From NCBI GenBank assembly GCA_021812505.1, contig JAKANG010000147.1:1-5424 (forward strand): a stretch of 5,424 bases of DNA. The letters are read 5' to 3'. This DNA is from Pseudomonadota bacterium (GTDB lineage: Bacteria > Pseudomonadota > Alphaproteobacteria > Rhizobiales > Beijerinckiaceae). How positions within the stretch are numbered: position 1 is the stretch's first letter; every line of letters starts with the position of its first letter. Positions 1 to 5,424 of this stretch are shown in pieces. The translations under genes were made by a program, and so were the position numbers. The notes beneath the pieces were generated by a model, which searched no databases, was not told the DNA's origin, and worked only from the letters and a program-made list of their open reading frames with translations.

Positions 1-1779
1 CGCCAGCGCGACGCCCCGGAATGTTCCGGGGGCGGGCGGGCTGGACCAGCCGATCTTTTCAGCGGCGAGTTTCAGCACGCCGGCATGGCGCGGCTTGTCC
101 GCCAGCATGTCGAGGCGGAAGGCCACAGGATCCTTGCCGGCGGCGTGCGCCAGTTCGTCGATGAAGGCTTCGAGCGCATAGGCCGTATGGGTCGAGCCGA
201 CCGAACGCCACCACAGGACCGGGACATTCATGTCGGTCGTGGTCAGGTCCACCCGGAAATTGGGAACGGCGTAGGGCTGGTTGGCCATCCCTTCGACCGA
301 GAGCCCGTCCACGCCGTTTTTCACCAGCGCGCCCTCGAAGGGCGAGCCCTTGGCGATGGACTGGCCGACGACCGTGTCGCGCAGCGCGACGATCTTGCCG
401 TCGGCGTCGAGGCCGGCGGAAATCTTGTGGATAAAGGCCGGGCGGTAGCGACCGCCGCGCATGTCGTCCTCGCGCGTCCACTGCACCTTCACCGGCGCTT
501 TCCATCCGAGGGCCTTGGCGGTCGCCACCGCCTCGACGATGACGTCGGCGTCGGGCGTCGCGCGGCGGCCGAAGCCGCCGCCGGTCTTCATGACATGCAG
601 CCTGACCTTGTCGGGCGTGACGCCCGCGACCTCCGCCGCCGCGGCCTGATAGAGATCGGGCATCTGATGCCCGCCCCATACCTCCAGAACGCCCTCCGGG
701 CTCATCCAGGCGACCGCGTTCATCGGCTCCAGCGCGGCATGGGCGAGATAGGGGAATTCGAAGCGCGCCTCGACGACTTTCGCCGCCTTGGCCATCGCGG
801 CGTCGGCGTCGCCGCGATTGACCGCGACCGCTTCGCCGCCCTTGTCGGCCAAAGCGCGATAGGCTTCGAACATCGCCGCGGAGCCGCGCTTTTCGGCGTT
901 CGACTCGTCCCATTCGACCGTGACTGCGTCGCGCGCCTTCATCGCCTCCCACATGCCATTCGCCACCACCGCGACCCCGCGCGGTGTGGCGACGACGTCA
1001 ACAACGCCCTTCATGGCCTTGGCCTTGGACGCGTCGAAGCTTTTCAGCCCGGCGCCGAACCGGGGCGGGTGAATCATCACCGCCGTCAGCATGTCCGGCA
1101 GACGCACGTCGATGGTGAATTGCTGGCGGCCGGTCGATTTGGGCCCGGAATCGAGGCGCGGCAGATTTTCCGCGCCGATATATTTCCAGTCCTTCGGGTC
1201 TTTCAGCGCGACATCCGAGGGAACCGGCTCTTGCGCGGCCAGCGCCGCCATTTCGCCATAGGTTGCGGTCGCGCCGGAGCTTTTCGAGCGCAATACGCCG
1301 TTTTCACCGACGATGTCGTCCGGCTGCCGGCCCCATTTGCGCGCGGCGGCGGCGATCAGCATGGCCCTGGCGGTGGCGCCCGCCACGCGATAGCGCCGCC
1401 AGGACGAGGCGGTTCCGGTCGAGCCGCCGGTGAGCTGGAACTTGCCGCCCATGGCGAGGTTGCCATAAAGCGCCGGATTGCCGGAGGCCCCGACAACTTC
1501 GAGCTTCGACCAGTCGGCGTCCAGTTCCTCCTGCGCCAGCGTGGCGACGCCCTGATAGATGCCCTGTCCCATGTCCATATGGGCGGAATAGACCGTGACC
1601 TTGTTGTCGGGGTCGATCCGGACATAGCCGGCGAAGGGATTGGGCGCTTGGCTCGCGCCTTCGGCGGCGAAGGAATAGCCCACCATCAGGCTGGCGCCGA
1701 CGGCTGTCGCGCCGAGAATGAAGCGGCGGCGCGAAACGGGCGTCTCGGCCAGCGCGCCCATAGCGGAAAGATTAAGCAT
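1..1779 (-). CDS. Molybdopterin-binding large subunit of an IorB-like molybdenum hydroxylase, Tat-exported (3' end outside window)
   Basis: This is the catalytic subunit of a xanthine dehydrogenase/aldehyde oxidase-family enzyme, closest in layout to isoquinoline 1-oxidoreductase beta subunit. It would hydroxylate a heterocycle or oxidise an aldehyde; the substrate cannot be told. The frame is open from the ATG at 1779 to the left edge, giving 593 residues; the family usually has about 730-780, so the C-terminal part, where the family's active-site Glu lies, is missing here. Residues 16-22 read SRRRFIL, a twin-arginine motif, followed by a hydrophobic stretch to about 36, so export by Tat is expected. 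Family landmarks are HMDMGQG (67-73), GGSTGT (118-123), YLAHAALEPM (344-353), GGHQMPD (370-376), GGGFGRR (400-406) and WWRSVGS (523-529). The ATG at 1779 is chosen over Met7 (1761) because GGGAG lies 8 bases upstream and it sits 3 bases after the small-subunit stop. Family is certain; IorB itself versus a paralogue is not. Confidence 0.95.
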   Translation of the reverse strand, partial: MLNLSAMGALAETPVSRRRFILGATAVGASLMVGYSFAAEGASQAPNPFAGYVRIDPDNKVTVYSAHMDMGQGIYQGVATLAQEELDADWSKLEVVGASGNPALYGNLAMGGKFQLTGGSTGTASSWRRYRVAGATARAMLIAAAARKWGRQPDDIVGENGVLRSKSSGATATYGEMAALAAQEPVPSDVALKDPKDWKYIGAENLPRLDSGPKSTGRQQFTIDVRLPDMLTAVMIHPPRFGAGLKSFDASKAKAMKGVVDVVATPRGVAVVANGMWEAMKARDAVTVEWDESNAEKRGSAAMFEAYRALADKGGEAVAVNRGDADAAMAKAAKVVEARFEFPYLAHAALEPMNAVAWMSPEGVLEVWGGHQMPDLYQAAAAEVAGVTPDKVRLHVMKTGGGFGRRATPDADVIVEAVATAKALGWKAPVKVQWTREDDMRGGRYRPAFIHKISAGLDADGKIVALRDTVVGQSIAKGSPFEGALVKNGVDGLSVEGMANQPYAVPNFRVDLTTTDMNVPVLWWRSVGSTHTAYALEAFIDELAHAAGKDPVAFRLDMLADKPRHAGVLKLAAEKIGWSSPPAPGTFRGVALA

Positions 1780-1782
1780 CGG

Positions 1783-2241
1783 TCACGCTCCCAGAAGACG
1801 CGACGCTTCGTGAACGGCGGCGCGGATGCGATGATAGGTGGCGCAGCGGCAGAGATTGCCGCTCATGGCGTCGTCGATCTCGGAGTCGCTCGGCTTCCTG
1901 TTCGCGCTGAGCAGGGCGATCGCGGCCATGACCTGGCCCGACTGGCAATAGCCGCACTGCGGCACGTCGAGCTTGATCCAGCTCGTCTGCACCGCCTGCG
2001 CGACCTCGCCCTGCAGGCCTTCGATGGTGAGGACGTTCTTGCCGGCGACGTCGCCGACCGACGTCTGGCAGGAGCGGGTCGGCGCGCCGTCGATGTGGAC
2101 GGTGCAGGCGCCGCACAGAGCCTGGCCGCAGCCATATTTGGTTCCGGTCAGGCCGAGATCGTCGCGCAGGACCCAGAGCAGGGGCTTGTCCGGGTCAGCC
2201 TCGATTTCCTTCGGCTGGCCGTTGAGGGTGAAGCGGATCAT
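1783..2241 (-). CDS. [2Fe-2S] small subunit of the IorAB-type molybdenum hydroxylase
   Basis: This 152-residue protein carries electrons from the molybdenum centre of the large subunit to an external acceptor. The N-terminal plant-ferredoxin-like domain (about 1-75) has the cluster ligands C38, C43, C46 and C58 in the pattern C-x4-C-x2-C-x11-C. The C-terminal helical domain (about 76-150) has C96, C99, C131 and C133 in the pattern C-x2-C-x31-C-x-C, within QCGYCQSGQ and CRC. All eight ligands are present and the length matches IorA-type subunits. The frame stays open upstream to 2352, but the start MIRFTLNG at 2241 matches where the family begins and has GAGAGG 7 bases upstream. It has no signal peptide of its own; in this family it is thought to be carried through Tat with the large subunit, which begins 3 bases downstream. 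It is first in its operon as seen here. Close to iorA, but paralogues with other substrates look the same. Confidence 0.96.
   Translation of the reverse strand: MIRFTLNGQPKEIEADPDKPLLWVLRDDLGLTGTKYGCGQALCGACTVHIDGAPTRSCQTSVGDVAGKNVLTIEGLQGEVAQAVQTSWIKLDVPQCGYCQSGQVMAAIALLSANRKPSDSEIDDAMSGNLCRCATYHRIRAAVHEASRLLGA
1788..1792 (-). promoter_or_regulatory. Ribosome binding site of the molybdenum-binding subunit
   Basis: GGGAG on the minus strand lies 8 bases before the ATG at 1779, inside the last codons of the [2Fe-2S] subunit gene. With TGA, three bases, then ATG, this points to coupled translation of the two subunits. It decides the 1779 start over the in-frame ATG at 1761, which has only a T- and C-rich stretch in front. 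Confidence 0.65.
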
Positions 2242-2248
2242 GGAAGGA

Positions 2249-2254
2249 CCTCTC
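2249..2254 (-). promoter_or_regulatory. Ribosome binding site of the [2Fe-2S] subunit
   Basis: GAGAGG on the minus strand, 7 bases before the ATG at 2241. It supports the short 152-residue form over the open frame that reaches back to 2352, whose extra 37 residues resemble no family N-terminus. Confidence 0.7.
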
Positions 2255-2362
2255 GTCGCCAAGGCAAGCGCGGCGCAACGCCCGTTCAAGGATAACCAAA
2301 AACGCGAATTGGGCGAGTACGGTTCCGCAAGCGGCGATTTTCGGAAATGCATAAACGCAACC

Positions 2363-2389
2363 GCGGCAGGCGAGATCTGCGCCCGCCGC
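2363..2389 (-). terminator. Possible terminator hairpin after the ATP-grasp/alpha-E/transglutaminase operon
   Basis: The minus-strand transcript can fold GCGGCGGGCG (2389-2380) against CGCCTGCCGC (2372-2363) with a 7-base loop, giving 10 pairs including one G-U. The hairpin begins about 20 bases after the transglutaminase stop at 2410. The sequence after it (GGTTGCGTTTATGC) has only a weak, interrupted T run, so intrinsic termination would be imperfect. The G-U wobble pairs only on the minus-strand RNA (it is A-C on the plus), which fits use in this direction. It could also be part of the leader of the downstream oxidoreductase genes. I see no convincing -35/-10 pair in the rest of the 2242-2409 gap. 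Confidence 0.4.
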
Positions 2390-2409
2390 CACGCGCTTCC
2401 GTCGCGGCC

Positions 2410-3243
2410 TTACTGCTGGACTTGCCAGCTCGCCTGGCGCGCGGCGTTGACGCTGAGCAGCGCGTGCGATTCCTCGCGGGCATAGCCGAAACAGGCGGCG
2501 CGGCGCGGCGCGGCGGAAAAATAATCGATCCCCTGGGCGATGCGCAGATGTTCGTCACGCGGGCAATAGCCCAGCGCGGGGTCGAATCCGATCCATCCGA
2601 TCGGCTCGACATGGACCTCGGCCCAGGCATGAAGGGCGGCGGCGCCATCGGCTTCGCCGCCGCCGAGGAAAAAGCCGGAAATGAAGCGCGCGGGCGTCCC
2701 GAGGCTGCGCGCAGCCGCGACGAAGACCTGCGCCAGTTCGCGGGCCGAGCCGGCGCGCGAGGCGAAGACCTCGGCAGCGGGGCGCGGCGACCCCATCTCG
2801 CCGGGCGCCAAGGCCAAAGCCTTGTGCAGGGCCGCCATCAGGCCATGCATCCGCCCGAGCGGATCCTTCTCGTCGGCGAGCGAATCCAGAGAGAAAGCGG
2901 CGAGATCCTTGTCGGCGCGAGTCCCGGGGCAGTCGCGGAGAAAGACGTCGAGCGGCAGTTTCGCGGCGAGGCCCCGGACGACGCCGGCGGCGTCATGGGT
3001 TTCCACCAGGCCTTCGGCCGTGATCGTCACCTCGTCGAGTGGCCCGTCATGCGAACAGGAATGGACGATGTTGCCGAAGCCATCCTCGGTCCGCCGCAAT
3101 TTCGCGTCCGGGAGAACATCGACCTGCCATTCCTTGACTTCCTGGCTGTCGAAGCTGCGCGGCTTGAGGCGAAGAAGCTGATTCAGGGCGCGAACCGGCT
3201 CGGCGTAGGAAATCTGGAGCTGGAGCTGAACGGAGGCGAGCAT
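2410..3243 (-). CDS. Transglutaminase-like family protein, catalytic Cys replaced by Ala
   Basis: This 277-residue protein belongs to the bacterial transglutaminase-like (COG1305) family. The N-terminal domain (about 1-85) has the family's beta-rich pattern, with LRLKPR (24-29) and DGFGNIVH (54-61). The papain-like core follows (about 125-225). The catalytic Cys block, normally like GVCQDFAH, reads GSARELAQ (165-172), so Cys is replaced by Ala167. The His (H205 in ALHAWAEVH) and Asp (D221 in WIGFDPALG) are kept, and the usual DEHLRIAQGIDY tail (230-241) is present. Protease or transglutaminase chemistry is therefore doubtful; a peptide-binding or scaffold role is an inference. The start is uncertain. 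The ATG at 3243 fits the family N-terminus and has GGGAG 11 bases upstream; a TTG at 3288 would add 15 residues and overlap the alpha-E stop. It is third in the ATP-grasp/alpha-E operon. Confidence 0.92.
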   Translation of the reverse strand: MLASVQLQLQISYAEPVRALNQLLRLKPRSFDSQEVKEWQVDVLPDAKLRRTEDGFGNIVHSCSHDGPLDEVTITAEGLVETHDAAGVVRGLAAKLPLDVFLRDCPGTRADKDLAAFSLDSLADEKDPLGRMHGLMAALHKALALAPGEMGSPRPAAEVFASRAGSARELAQVFVAAARSLGTPARFISGFFLGGGEADGAAALHAWAEVHVEPIGWIGFDPALGYCPRDEHLRIAQGIDYFSAAPRRAACFGYAREESHALLSVNAARQASWQVQQ

Positions 3244-3280
3244 GGCGCAGGAAACTCCCGGGAGCGCGAACGGGACCGGA

Positions 3281-4240
3281 TTATCCAATCAGATATTGCT
3301 CGGTGATTTCATTGCCAAGCCGGTTGTTGTCGGTGACGAATCCCTCGACGAATTCATGCAGGCCCGACTGGAAGACCTCCTTGATCGAGGCGCCTTCGAG
3401 CCGGCGCTTCAGGTTGCGGGCGAGGCGCTGGGAGGGGCCCTGACGACCGTATTGATTGCCGATGGCGTCGAGGAAGCGCACGATGTTGTCGTAACAGGAC
3501 AGCAGCGAACGCGGCATCTCCAGGCGGAGGATCAGGAGATCCGCGACATTCCAGGGCTTGATGCTCTCGCGATAGACCCAGTGATAGGCGGTGAGCGCCG
3601 AAACCGAGCGCAGGATGGCGGTCCACTGGAAATAATCGACCGAGCCGCCGACCGCCTCCTGCTCGGGCAGGAGCACGTGATATTTCACGTCGAGAACGCG
3701 CGCGGTGTTGTCGGCGCGTTCGATATAGACGCCGAGCCGCGAGAAATAATAGGCGTCGTTGCGCAACATGGTGCGATAGCCGGAGCCATCGTAAAGGCTC
3801 GACGTCGTCTTGACGTAATCGAGGAACTTGATCAGCGCCTCGCGGTCGATGCGGCCGAGCTCCTTGTGCACGGCTTCGAACTTCTTGAGCTCCAGCCAGG
3901 CGCTGTTGATCCCTTCCCACATTTCCACGGTGAGGGCCGTGCGCACGGCGCGGGCGTTGGTGCGGCCGAATTCGATGCAGTTGCGGATGCTCGACGGATT
4001 GCGCGGATCGAAGGCCAGATAGGCGATGACATTGGCCTCGATGGGCTTGTCGAAATGCTCAAAGAAGGTTTCATCGGCGCCGGAGGCGATCAGCACGCTC
4101 TGCCATTCGTCCTGGGAGGAGGAATAGGCCTTGGGCAAGGCGGCGATGCGGCTGGAGGCCTCGATGAGGCGGGCGAGGAAGTCGGCGCGCTCGAGATAGC
4201 GCGAGACCCAGTAGAGATTGTCGGCGGTGCGGGCAAGCAT
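3281..4240 (-). CDS. Alpha-E domain-containing protein
   Basis: This 319-residue, mostly helical protein is a full-length alpha-E family member (family about 310-320 residues). The N-terminus MLARTADNLYW and the adjacent RYLERADFLARLIE (14-27) are the family signature. A related block, YIERADNTARVLDVKY (172-187), lies in the second half, so the protein appears to contain two related helical units around an ERA(D)-x-x-A-R core. Other family-like stretches are FDPRNPSSIR (77-86) and ARAVRTALTVEMWEGIN (96-112). There is no signal peptide or membrane segment. The biochemical role is unknown; the family is nearly always encoded beside circularly permuted ATP-grasp and transglutaminase-like proteins, and a role assisting the ligase or binding its product is inferred from that alone. 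It starts 38 bases after the ATP-grasp stop with only a weak GAG as ribosome binding site, so translation may depend partly on the upstream gene. Confidence 0.96.
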   Translation of the reverse strand: MLARTADNLYWVSRYLERADFLARLIEASSRIAALPKAYSSSQDEWQSVLIASGADETFFEHFDKPIEANVIAYLAFDPRNPSSIRNCIEFGRTNARAVRTALTVEMWEGINSAWLELKKFEAVHKELGRIDREALIKFLDYVKTTSSLYDGSGYRTMLRNDAYYFSRLGVYIERADNTARVLDVKYHVLLPEQEAVGGSVDYFQWTAILRSVSALTAYHWVYRESIKPWNVADLLILRLEMPRSLLSCYDNIVRFLDAIGNQYGRQGPSQRLARNLKRRLEGASIKEVFQSGLHEFVEGFVTDNNRLGNEITEQYLIG

Positions 4241-4278
4241 GGAGCGGACTCGGCGAAAAAGGCTGCGGGCGAAAGGCG

Positions 4279-5424
4279 TCAGGAGGTCGCGGCGTCGGTC
4301 TCCAGAACCCAGGTGTCCTTGGTGCCGCCGCCTTGGCTCGAATTGACCACGAGCGAGCCTTCCTTCAGCGCGACCCGGGTGAGGCCGCCCGGCACGACGC
4401 GGACGCCGTCCGAGCCCGAGAGGACGAAGGGCCGCAGGTCGACATGGCGCGGGGCCACGCCGCCGGGAAAGGAGGTTGGGCAGGTCGAGAGCGACAGCGT
4501 GGGCTGGGCGATGAAGCCTTCCGGCGCGCTGATGAGCTTCTTGCGGAAGGTTTCGATCTGTTCAGCTGTCGCATGAGGCCCGACCAGCATGCCATAGCCG
4601 CCCGATCCGTTGACCTCCTTGACCACGAGTTCGGAAAGGTGGTCGAGCACATATTTCAGGGCGTCGGGCTCGCGGCAGCGCCAGGTCGCGACATTCCTGA
4701 GGATCGGCTCCTCGCCCAGATAGAAGCGGGTGATTTCCGGCATATAGGTATAGATCGCCTTGTCGTCGGCGACGCCGGCGCCCACGGCGTTGGCCAGCGT
4801 GACATTGCCCGCGAGATAGGCGCCCATCAGGCCCGCGGCGCCGAGCGCCGAATCCGGGCGGAAGACCAAAGGGTCGATGAAATCGTCGTCGACGCGGCGA
4901 TAGATCACGTCCACGCGCTTCAGGCCCTCGGTCGTGCGCATGTAGACCACGTCGTCCTTGACCACGAGGTCGCGACCCTCGACCAGTTCGACCCCGAGCT
5001 TGTCGGCCAGGAAGGAGTGCTCGTAATAGGCGGAATTGAACTGGCCGGGGGTGAGGACGACGATATTGGGCTCGGTCGAGCAATGGGGCGGGGCGACCGA
5101 ACGCAGCGAGGCGAGGAGAGAGTCGGGATAATTCTCCACCGGCATCACCCGGTGTTCCGCGAAAAGGTCGGGCGCGAGCCGGATCATCATCTCGCGGTTC
5201 TCGAGCATGTAGGAGACGCCGGAGGGCGTGCGGCAATTGTCCTCGAGGACGTAGAAATCCTGGTCGTCCACGCGGATGATGTCGATCCCGGCGATATGGG
5301 TCCAGATGTCGTGCGGAACCCGTCGACCCTGCATTTCCGGCCGGTAGCACTCGTTGCGGAAGACGAGGTCGGCCGGGACGACGCCGGCGCGGATGATCTC
5401 CTGCGCGCCATAGACGTCGGTCAG
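4279..5424 (-). CDS. Circularly permuted type 2 ATP-grasp protein (5' end outside window)
   Basis: This is the predicted amide-bond-forming ligase of the cluster, using ATP to join a carboxylate to an amine; its substrates are not known. The frame is open from the right edge to the TGA at 4279, giving 381 residues. The family is about 470-480 long, so roughly 90-100 N-terminal residues lie outside. The order of blocks is typical: IAGIDIIR (window residues 44-51), FYVLEDNCRTPSGVSYMLEN (57-76), VVLTPGQFNSAYYEH (122-136), YRRVDDDFIDPL (175-186), GNVTLANAVGAGVADDKA (206-223), the glycine-rich nucleotide-binding loop KEVNGSGGYGM (269-279), RHVDLRPFVLSG (326-337) and NSSQGGGTKDTW (361-372). All of these match the family closely, so the gene looks intact as far as it is visible. 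A Met at 5334 is internal, since the 30 residues before it also match the family. Confidence 0.97.
   Translation of the reverse strand: MTDVYGAQEIIRAGVVPADLVFRNECYRPEMQGRRVPHDIWTHIAGIDIIRVDDQDFYVLEDNCRTPSGVSYMLENREMMIRLAPDLFAEHRVMPVENYPDSLLASLRSVAPPHCSTEPNIVVLTPGQFNSAYYEHSFLADKLGVELVEGRDLVVKDDVVYMRTTEGLKRVDVIYRRVDDDFIDPLVFRPDSALGAAGLMGAYLAGNVTLANAVGAGVADDKAIYTYMPEITRFYLGEEPILRNVATWRCREPDALKYVLDHLSELVVKEVNGSGGYGMLVGPHATAEQIETFRKKLISAPEGFIAQPTLSLSTCPTSFPGGVAPRHVDLRPFVLSGSDGVRVVPGGLTRVALKEGSLVVNSSQGGGTKDTWVLETDAATS

Noticed and set aside
59..952. A 297-codon minus-strand frame inside the large-subunit gene.
   Set aside because: It is an Arg- and Gly-rich out-of-frame reading of the large subunit; the true frame is open through the whole stretch and carries GGGFGRR and WWRS motifs.
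85..2295. A 736-codon open frame on the plus strand.
   Set aside because: It is antisense to both molybdenum hydroxylase subunits, whose minus-strand frames carry clear family motifs and all eight Fe-S cysteines. Its own translation is rich in Arg, Gly, Ala and His without any recognisable domain, as expected for a shadow frame in GC-rich DNA.
2242..2352. A 37-residue N-terminal extension of the [2Fe-2S] subunit, starting at 2352.
   Set aside because: It does not resemble the family N-terminus, and the internal ATG at 2241 has a well-spaced GAGAGG.
2242..2362. A promoter for the molybdenum hydroxylase genes, with TATCCT near 2288 as a possible -10 box.
   Set aside because: No acceptable -35 box lies at the right distance and the AT-rich patches are short, so no promoter position can be supported from sequence alone.
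2494..2516. A short GCGGC repeat tract.
   Set aside because: It lies within the transglutaminase-like coding sequence (encoding AAPRRAA) in a normally conserved part of the protein, so it is codon choice rather than a repeat element.
2347..4576. Two overlapping long plus-strand frames (2347-3306 and 3242-4576).
   Set aside because: They lie antisense to the transglutaminase-like, alpha-E and ATP-grasp genes, and show no family motifs of their own.

Overview
The window is GC-rich by eye and carries five genes, all on the minus strand, two of them cut by the window edges. The protein sequences (Tat-exported molybdenum hydroxylase, circularly permuted ATP-grasp / alpha-E / transglutaminase cluster) fit an alphaproteobacterium, most likely of the Hyphomicrobiales (Rhizobiales). 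That placement comes from sequence style and remembered family similarity; there is no rRNA or marker gene here to fix it.

Read in the direction of transcription (high to low coordinates), the first block runs from 5424 to 2410. It holds a circularly permuted type 2 ATP-grasp protein (start outside the window, stop at 4279), an alpha-E domain protein (4240-3281) and a transglutaminase-like protein (3243-2410). They are spaced 38 and 37 bases apart, so they look like one operon. This trio is a known conserved bacterial neighbourhood, predicted by comparative genomics to make a peptide or peptide-like amide-linked modification. Its product is not established. The transglutaminase-like member has Ala at the position where the family has the catalytic Cys, while the His and Asp are kept, so it may be a pseudoenzyme or a binding protein. 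The proteasome-like Anbu peptidase that often accompanies the trio is not found downstream of it in this window.

A 168-base intergenic gap (2409-2242) follows. It contains a GC-rich 10-bp hairpin just after the transglutaminase stop codon, which may end that operon, and the ribosome binding site of the next gene.

The second block (2241-1, running off the left edge) is a two-gene molybdenum hydroxylase operon of the isoquinoline 1-oxidoreductase (IorAB) type. It has a 152-residue subunit with two [2Fe-2S] clusters and a large molybdopterin-cytosine-dinucleotide-binding subunit with a Tat signal, of which 593 residues are visible. The two genes are 3 bases apart. No FAD subunit is present, so the enzyme probably acts in the periplasm and passes electrons to a cytochrome or the quinone chain. 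Its substrate cannot be read from the sequence.

The plus strand has long open frames throughout, but they are antisense shadows of these genes. No tRNA, rRNA, CRISPR array, insertion sequence or phage feature was seen.
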